From Neelides folsomi (taxonomy: Eukaryota > Arthropoda > Collembola > Neelipleona > Neelidae), in contig JAQGBZ010000408.1 in NCBI GenBank assembly GCA_034687125.1, positions 1-52,232 of the forward strand: DNA of 52,232 nt, written 5' to 3'. Positions 45,090-52,232 of the stretch are shown here, piece after piece. The position numbers and the translations under genes are program-made. The notes beneath the pieces are model-generated. The model saw only the letters and a list, made by a program, of their open reading frames with translations, searched no databases and was not told the origin of the DNA. Every line of letters begins with the position of its first letter. The first letter of the stretch is position 1.

Positions 45090-48000
45090 ATGGCCCTTTC
45101 TACTGCTCGGAAATTAATTATTAATAATCATCTGAAAACTTTTTATTTGAAGAACAATGTTCGAGCTGGGATATTGAGTTTGGGTATAATTTGAATTACA
45201 ACTCCTTATTAATCATTACTATTAAACTTTTTTATAAGTATTATTGGTTCTTTGATTCTTTGAAACAACTTCTTTCAATTCCTTTAAGATTCCTATGATT
45301 ATTTATTAAAGGTTTGCACACTTCTACACGAAGTTCAACTGCGGCTCTAAATTGGAATAATTACAGAAATGAAAGTGGATTTAATGGAAAGTTTCAATTT
45401 TCGCCAAGAAATTTAAATGGAAATGGGGTTGTCAAACTATACAGTTCTGCTTCGACCTCAACGAAAGAAAATGTTGAAGAAACAAATGATGCAACTTTTA
45501 AAGTTGAAACTACAACAGGTATAATAATCCAAGCTAGCCAATTAAATTAAACATCTAACTTCTTAAATCTTAATTATTTGAATACACACAATCTCCTATT
45601 TAATAAGGCTTTTTATTAAATATCTTGCATTTCGGATTTATTTGATAGGCCCTGCAGAGAAAAGAGAATTTTTAGCCGAAACAAAAATGTTGTTGGATAT
45701 TGTGGCTAAGTCTTTGTATTCTGAAAGTGAGGTAATATCAATCAGCCATTTAAATATGATGCAACATGCAATTACGATTTCTTAACTTAAAATTAAAAAC
45801 AAATATGTAGATTTTCGTAAGGGAGTTGATCTCAAATGCAAGCGATGCCCTTGAGAAACTTCGCTATGTGTCTTTATCCGAAGAAGGATCCACCATGAAG
45901 ACAGACAGACCTTTAGAAATTAATTTATCAACCGATAAGAGCTCGAGGACATTCACAATACAGGTTAGTCTAATGATGTTTTTACAAAACAATTTAATCC
46001 CAATTTAAAATATAGGAATACTCAATAGTTTGTTGAAAGTAAAAATGAAATTTTCCTAATATGAAGGATTCGGGTATTGGGATGACAAAGGAAGAAATGA
46101 TTGAAAATTTAGGGACAATTGCTAAATCCGGCTCAAAGGCTTTTCTCGAAAAATTGAAAGCCACGAAAGCAGCGAATGTTGAAACTAATTCGATCATCGG
46201 CCAATTCGGTGTTGGTTTTTATTCCTCTTTTATGGTGGCAAATAATGTCGAGGTTTACTCCAAGTCGTCCCTTCCCGACTCCAAAGGATACAAGTGGACT
46301 TCAGATGGGTAAAAATTCATTTCATTTTTACCAAACATTTTAATAAATTAGTATCTTTAATTTAAATAACGGCCGGCTCCTGATGTCTTAATAAATCTGA
46401 TTTACTAACACGTTATAAAAAGCAATTTAATTAATTGTAAATATTTTTAATTCAGAACGGGAACTTACGAAATTCAAGAAGCGGAAGGAGTTAAAGAAGG
46501 AACCAAAATTGTTGTTCATTTGAAACCTGAATATCGTCAATTTGCTGATGAAGATACCGTTGAAGGTTCAATAAAACAAATGTCAATTTCATTTTTATTA
46601 TTAATATTATAATGAAGTTTTAATGATTTAAAAAATACTGAAACTTTCAGCCGTAATCAAGAAATACAGTAATTTTGTTGGAAGTCTGATTTACCTCAAT
46701 GGAAAGCAAATTAACACAATTCAAGTAGGTTTAAATTTTTTAGTTGTCGATTTTTGGTTTAGAAAAATTAATTAAAAGTTTTTCATTTCAGGCAATTTGG
46801 ATGGATGATCCCAAAGGCGTGAGTACAGAAATGCACGAACAGTTTTACAAGTTCATTGGTGGTAATATGGACAAGCCGCGGTTCATTCTTCACTTTGCAA
46901 CTGATGTGCCATTAAGTCTCCGTTGTCTTCTTTATATTCCTGAAACAAGGCCCAGTAAGGAAATTATGATTCAATTAGTAATCCCAGAATTGGTTGTTTA
47001 AATCAGTTGGATATTTATTTCAATACTTTGATTCTCTTCCAGTGTACATGGATTTGCTAACAGACAATGATCAAAACCCCGGAGTTTCACTTTATTCGAG
47101 AAAAGTTATGATAAAGAACAAAGCTACAAATATCATTCCACAATGGCTAAAGTTTGTAAGAGGTAATTCCCATATTCATATTTTTAACATTTTCAACATT
47201 TTACGACAATTTATAATTTACTTAATTAGGTATAATTTTATTTATAGCTTCGTAATTTAATTAAATTAGGCACTATATCAAATATTATTCACATTTTTCA
47301 GGTGTGGTTGATTCCGAGGATATTCCGCTCAACTTGAGTAGAGAACTTTTACAAGATGGACCTTTGATAAGGTATAAAAATTATTCTTTAATTGTTTATT
47401 GCATCTAACTTTTCCTCGATTATGAATCACTTTCTCAAATTGTCTTGTTTTGTTATAAAGGAAATTGAAAACGATGATAACAAATCGAATGTTAAGATTT
47501 CTCCATGAAAAGTCTGTAAAGCAACCAGAAGAATATATGAAATTTTACAATGATTTTGGAATATTTTTGAAAGAGGGAATTTTACTTGAGCACGAGCAAG
47601 TTTTGAAGGTAAAGTTATTATTTTATATAATTAACAATAAGTTAAAATGTTTTATAAAAATTGGTTGTGCGCCATGAATTAATGAGAATTGTAAATATAT
47701 CGGGTATTTTATTTTGCATTTACTGATAGTAGATTATATTACTATATATATTTATTTTGACCATTTTTTATTATTGTAGGAAGATCTTGGCAAACTTCTA
47801 CGATTTGAATCTTCAATTAAACCACCAGGAGAAACAGTCACACTTGCTGAGTACATGAACAGAATGCAAGCGGCCCAAAAAGATATTTATTATCTAGCAG
47901 CTCCAAAGTACTACAATAGTCATGCATAATTCTTTTATTTAATCTATTCATTAATGGTTATTCATTGTGAGATTCTATTATTTATATTTGTTTAAAGTCG

Positions 48001-48987
48001 TGCTTTGGCTGAGAGTTCTCCGTATTTGGAAGCGTTGAAGAAAAAAGATGTTGAGGTTTTGTTCTGTTTCCAAAATTATGATGAAATTGTTTTGGTTCAA
48101 CTTCGGCAGTTCGATCGCCGCCCTTTGGTCTCTGTAGAAAAGGAAATGAGGCAAATGAGGGACGATGTGGACACAAGTTCTTTTGGTAATTTTACACTCA
48201 TACCTAATTGTAAAACCATAGGTCTTTTTGAAATATTTATTTCTAAATCAGGTCCTGGTGGATTGAGTCAATCTGAAGCTGATTCACTTCTAAGTTTTCT
48301 CCAACAAGCCTTAAAAACTCGAGCTCACGGGGTCAAATTCACTCAGAAGCTTGACAACCATCCATGTGTGGTGACTGTTGAAGAAATGGCCGCTGCTCGT
48401 CATTTCCTTAAAACTCAAACACAACAAATGAGTCCAGAATCAAGAACTGCAATTTTACAACCACGATTTGAAGTGAATCCAAAGTGAGCTTCGATCATTT
48501 TTCATTTAAAATTCCACTTTAACTTTTTCTTTTATCTTTTATAATACAATATTTTAAAGAATATTTTAGTACATTCACACAGCCAATTAAAACGTGAATA
48601 AATGACATAGACATGCATATTAAATTTAATTAAAGATTCTTTTTGTGATAATGATAATAATATATTCTACCAATTTTATTTTAAGGCATCCATTAATCAA
48701 GAAGATGGCTGCTTTGAAAGATTCTAATCCTGAACTTGCACAAATGCTCGCCGAACAGGTTAATTTACTTATTTGAACATCGATTTATAATATTACAATT
48801 CAATTAAATCCTACAAATTATCTGTAGTATATTTTATTTGTAACACAAAACTCAAATGTTGTAAAATTTTTTTAAATAATTTTAGCTTTTTGCAAATGCA
48901 ATGGTCACGGCTGGATTGGAAGACGACCCAAGGAATTTGGTTACTCATCTGACAGAACTTCTCTCAAAGGCATTTGACAAGCATTAA
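45090..48987 (+). CDS. TRAP1: mitochondrial HSP90 chaperone TRAP1, 16 exons
   Basis: Exons: 45090-45183, 45312-45518, 45649-45731, 45811-45963, 46067-46308, 46456-46565, 46651-46724, 46792-46954, 47043-47162, 47302-47371, 47461-47608, 47780-47907, 47998-48185, 48252-48483, 48686-48758, 48886-48987. All join in frame to 728 aa (human about 704). The N-terminal presequence is basic and Ser/Thr-rich, with no acidic residue in the first 40 ([16 protein letters not shown]), as for matrix import. GHKL ATPase motifs: [15 protein letters not shown] with catalytic Glu133 and Asn137, DSGIGMT (180-186), [24 protein letters not shown] lid/loop (224-). Middle domain: [32 protein letters not shown] with the gamma-phosphate Arg region. 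C-terminal dimerisation domain: [28 protein letters not shown]. It lacks the cytosolic MEEVD tail, as expected. Matrix chaperone acting on respiratory-chain clients. The donor after exon 6 (gttcaa) is weak. Confidence 0.97.
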
Positions 48988-49379
48988 GAATGAGACTTTT
49001 ACCTAACAATAAGTTTTACTATGAAGTAATATTTCCTAGTGAGTTTTATATTAAATCTTATAATTTGAAATTGAATTAATTATAAATAAAAAAGGTTAGT
49101 AACTCTTCTATACGCAAATGAATTTCATTGTCATCATTAATACTCATAAACCCATATCAAAATTGAAAAATAGAAATCTTGTACTAGATTAAATAAATAG
49201 GCCAAACTTGTTTTTTACAAACATTCTTATAATATACAAAAGTTCATTACATTTCATCAGCATTAAGAGTTAATTACATTAATATATCAGTCGGAATGTT
49301 CAAAGAGGTCAAAGACTGCCTAATTTAACTATCTTAATTAAATACAGAGCTCACATCTAAATAAAACTCATATTTTCAA
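48988..49379. other. intergenic, nothing recognised
   Basis: About 390 bp between the TRAP1 stop and the Thr-rich secreted protein; aataaa signals for TRAP1 near 49085. Confidence 0.5.
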
Positions 49380-50207
49380 ATGTCTTTTAAAATCAAAGTT
49401 TTGTTTTACTTGTTAATATTAACTTCACTTGAAGTGCCAATGTTTAAATCTGAGGAAACGACCGTTGCAACAACAGCAGCAATTGAAGCAACCACAGGTG
49501 AAACAACTGCAGCAACAACTCAAAATGCAGAAACAACAGCAGCAACCACAAATTCACCGACAACTGCAGCAGCAACAACAAATTCACAAACAACTGATGC
49601 AGCAGCCACTGCAGCAACAAGCCCTCCAAAACCGGCAGGTGAACTTCCGCCCGGTCTAGAATTCAAAGATTCCAAATGGATTCATTTGGCTAAAGACCTC
49701 AGTCAGATTCCGGTCAAAGGTGAAGAAGGATACGAAAAAGTAAAGGAAAGATGGGAGAAATCCAATACATGTAAAACATTAAAAAGGAAAAAACCTCCAA
49801 CAACAACAACTGTTGCAACAACCATACCGGCAGGTCGAAGGAAAAAAAGATTCCTTGAAGGAAAAAACCAAAAGTCACTTCAAGCAATTTATGAAGCTTG
49901 TGTCAAACTTGGTATTTTATCTAATGAAGATCTTCCATTTGCTGTTGTTGGAAGCGGCGGGCCAACAACGCTTTCTCCTTATCATTCTCCAAGGCCAAAG
50001 TCAGATGAACAAAAGATGATTGCAAGACAGAAATTTGGCGTTGCTTGTCGGCGATTGAGAAGAGCAAAACCAAAAGAAATAAAAGAACCGAAAAGGAGAA
50101 AACGAGATGTTAAAAAATCCCAGGCATATTTACAAGAATTGGCTAAATATTGCATTGATCTTGGATTGTTTAAAGATATGAATGACGTTCCTTTGTATTC
50201 GAGATAA
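49380..50207 (+). CDS. secreted Thr/Ala-rich protein with two furin-type sites, prohormone-like
   Basis: Single-exon 275-aa frame, unusual among its multi-exon neighbours. Signal peptide MSFKIKVLFYLLILTSLEVP, then a mucin-like TTA/TTN/TTE region (about 26-82) suited to O-glycosylation, then a charged part. Two strong convertase sites follow: RRKKR (153-157) and RRKR (239-242). Four Cys (131, 174, 223, 258) sit symmetrically: CKTLKRKKP before site 1 and CRRLRRAKP before site 2; SLQAIYEACVKLGILSNEDLP after site 1 and QAYLQELAKYCIDLGLFKD after site 2. Thus a module of 'C-x-x-L-basic-basic, dibasic cleavage, helix with Cys and LG' occurs twice. Cleavage would leave three chains that disulfides could hold together, as in some peptide hormone precursors. 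Family not recognised; a cuticular or mucin-type protein is an alternative. Confidence 0.72.
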   Translation: MSFKIKVLFYLLILTSLEVPMFKSEETTVATTAAIEATTGETTAATTQNAETTAATTNSPTTAAATTNSQTTDAAATAATSPPKPAGELPPGLEFKDSKWIHLAKDLSQIPVKGEEGYEKVKERWEKSNTCKTLKRKKPPTTTTVATTIPAGRRKKRFLEGKNQKSLQAIYEACVKLGILSNEDLPFAVVGSGGPTTLSPYHSPRPKSDEQKMIARQKFGVACRRLRRAKPKEIKEPKRRKRDVKKSQAYLQELAKYCIDLGLFKDMNDVPLYSR

Positions 50208-50855
50208 AGTTTCTTGTAAAAGTATAAATTATATAATATACAGCCTTATTTTGTATTAATTGTTATCTTGTTAATTATTATAATAATATATTATAATTAT
50301 AATTAAAGCTAAAGATTAAAATATAGGTGTTAACTCTAGTATAAAGCATATTTTATACCATAAAACATATTCTAATAACTGATTTATGTGTTTAAAATTT
50401 ATTATGTCCATCGTTCAATAAAATATACTAAAAAAATTAACTAGTGCCTATATGGAAAATACAAATACCTACCTCATAATATGTATTGGTAATTCAAAAT
50501 ATTATATGGTGTAAATAAAGATTGTCTTGTTGGGTATATTTTAGATCGAGTGAATGGAAAGCGGCGTAGTAAAAGTTCAGATTCAAGTGCATAGGCGTAA
50601 TCTTCTTAATCATTTAATAAGCAAAGAAGAATTTAATTTAAGAATTTTTCTATTTCATATTTTTTAATTCTAATATTATTGAAATATAGAGATGTTATAA
50701 TTTTGCATTTACTGGATTAAATATTTAATAAGTCGAGTAAGAATTTAAAATATGCATTCTTCTTCATTTTAATAAATTATGATGTCAAACATATAAGATT
50801 ACTAAATATTTTAAAAGAGATTATTGAATTTTTAAATATATTTAAAATTGATAGA
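50208..50855. other. intergenic, nothing recognised
   Basis: AT-rich spacer of about 650 bp. A ttgatag acceptor directly before the next start hints at a non-coding 5' exon for the TXNDC17-like gene. Confidence 0.5.
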
Positions 50856-51406
50856 ATGGTGACGAAAGAATCGATCGAGGAGGGGAACGGACAAGACAAC
50901 TACAAGGCATTCAAGACCAGGATTGAGAAGGCTGAGAAAGACAAAACTTCAGTTGTTTGTCTCTTCACCGGGAGCAAATTACCCGATGGCTCAAGTTGGT
51001 GTCCGGATTGCAATGACTGTAAGTAATAGTTAATCTTTTGTTGAAATATTTATTAATCCGATACTTATTGACCTTCAATGATAGATTATACATTGAAGAA
51101 ACTTTTTAAAAATTTTTCATTATATAAAATTGCTATAATTTAGGAATATAATTTTTGTTTTTAAATATTGCAGTAGAGAAAGTGTTGCATGACCTAAAAG
51201 ACCGAATTGATGAATTTGACCTGATCTTTCTTGAAGTGAATGTCGGCAATCGAAACGAATGGAAATCAAAAGATTCTCCCTTTCGAACGGATCCAAAACT
51301 TCATCTCACTTCCGTTCCGACTCTCTGGGCTTGGGGAACTTCAAAGAAATTACAAGATGGGTCAGTTCTTGAACCAGAAAACATCATTATGTTATTTGAA
51401 GACTAA
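50856..51406 (+). CDS. TXNDC17: TXNDC17 / TRP14-like thioredoxin-related protein, 2 exons
   Basis: Exons 50856-51018 and 51174-51406 give 131 aa (human TXNDC17 has 123). Thioredoxin fold: the central strand TSVVCLFTGSK leads into the active site SSWCPDCND with WCPDC at 48-52, the family signature that replaces the WCGPC of thioredoxin. SVPTLWAW gives the cis-proline loop. TRP14 is a cytosolic oxidoreductase reduced by thioredoxin reductase; it reduces small disulfides such as cystine and acts in TNF/NF-kappaB signalling in mammals. Both cysteines of the motif are present, so activity is expected. No signal peptide. The intron falls just after the active site in phase 1. Confidence 0.94.
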
Positions 51407-52232
51407 TTTTTCAATTCCATTATTTCCATTTCATCTTTCCTTATAAAGTATATGGAATAAAAGAGAAATTTTGTACATCTTGACATTTGATTTACACGTA
51501 AATATGTAATTCTTTATTTCATCATCAATATTAAAGAATATATCAAAAAACTAATAAACATTGAAATAATGAAATAGAAATAATGATGAATAAATAGGTA
51601 ATGGTAATACAATATTAATGTAATAATATGTAATAATAATACTATACTATGTATAATACTATACGTACTATAATACTACATTTTATGTATTATTATTACA
51701 CTAAATACTAAATACTAATATTAGTATTTAGTGTCCTATATTATATATTCATGCATAAATTTTTTTCATCATTTTTTGTCCAGATACAAAAAAATGATGT
51801 GAAGTGAAGTTGTCAGTGAAATCACCTTCAAATTTTGCATGTATGTATAGGTATAGCCTTATAACAACTTGAAACCTATCCGCTTTCATATCGTTCAACC
51901 TTCACTTTCAGTGTAATTATATAAATTAGACAAACATTCAAACATTACAATATGATGTTGACTTTCAGAATATATGTTTAAAACATCATAAAGATACGAG
52001 ATAAAGGATATCCTATCGTTGAATCATCTTTACCAATTCAGTTGTTTATCTCATTTCTACTTGAAACATTCATTGTCAGTAGCAATTTGTAGATTAGAAA
52101 ATTATTTTTAATTTAAACATATTGGTGTTTATTGTTTTTAAATGGTCATGAAATATATTATACTCTATTCCATTTGAGAAGATTATTGAGAATTGAATCA
52201 TGTTACTTGACCGGGCAATCGAATGTCATGTC
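51407..52232. other. intergenic end of window
   Basis: Very AT-rich, with runs of atactaatact-type words and a perfect 20-bp palindrome (aaatactaat/attagtattt, about 51705-51729). No coding signal was found to the edge of the window. Confidence 0.6.

Noticed and set aside
1..52232. CRISPR arrays, rRNA or tRNA genes, bacterial-type operons
   Set aside because: None seen. Spaced direct repeats of CRISPR type are absent and no cloverleaf-like or rRNA-like sequence was recognised by eye; a dedicated tRNA scan was not possible.

Overview
The window is eukaryotic nuclear DNA from an AT-rich, compact arthropod-type genome. Genes carry many short introns (mostly 60-150 bp, GT-AG), encoded proteins are animal-specific (smooth-muscle-type MLCK, TRAP1, COSMC-like chaperone, BOD1-family protein), and there are no operons or ribosome binding sites. 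A springtail, mite or similar small arthropod is the best guess. This rests on gene content and style, not on a marker gene. All exon structures below were joined by hand from splice sites and reading phase.

Region 1 (1-9.5 kb): a cytochrome P450 with 8 exons and one GC-AG intron; a 988-bp foldback repeat; an unrecognised 286-aa gene on the minus strand, divergent from a COSMC-like (C1GALT1C1) gene; and a small acidic type I membrane protein. Region 2 (9.5-16.3 kb): a CCATGG-rich repeat array abutting a broken chemoreceptor-like pseudogene, then three intact 3-exon, seven-pass membrane protein genes (here CR2-CR4) in tandem. One has a TA-flanked terminal-inverted-repeat element in its second intron. 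Region 3 (17.0-25.5 kb): a 12-exon myosin light chain kinase (Ig-Ig-FN3-kinase-calmodulin site) whose 3.2-kb intron holds a decayed mariner. Region 4 (26.4-30.3 kb): two more members of the same seven-pass family (CR5, CR6), forming a second subfamily.

Region 5 (31.4-36.2 kb): a PhzF/PBLD-like enzyme, convergent with a beta-1,3-galactosyltransferase (GT31), then a tiny 4-exon secreted cysteine-rich peptide. Region 6 (36.7-44.6 kb): a 10-exon BTB/zinc-finger protein on the minus strand, divergent from a BOD1L/Shg1-domain protein. Both genes contain in-frame 30-bp minisatellites. Region 7 (45.1-51.4 kb): a complete 16-exon mitochondrial HSP90 (TRAP1), a single-exon secreted Thr-rich protein laid out like a prohormone, and a TXNDC17/TRP14-like redox protein.

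The window is mainly a set of independent housekeeping and signalling genes plus one lineage-type expansion of seven-pass receptors. The items most worth following are the receptor family with its near-invariant exon lengths, the COSMC-like gene, the prohormone-like protein at 49.4 kb and the CCATGG array that truncates a receptor copy.
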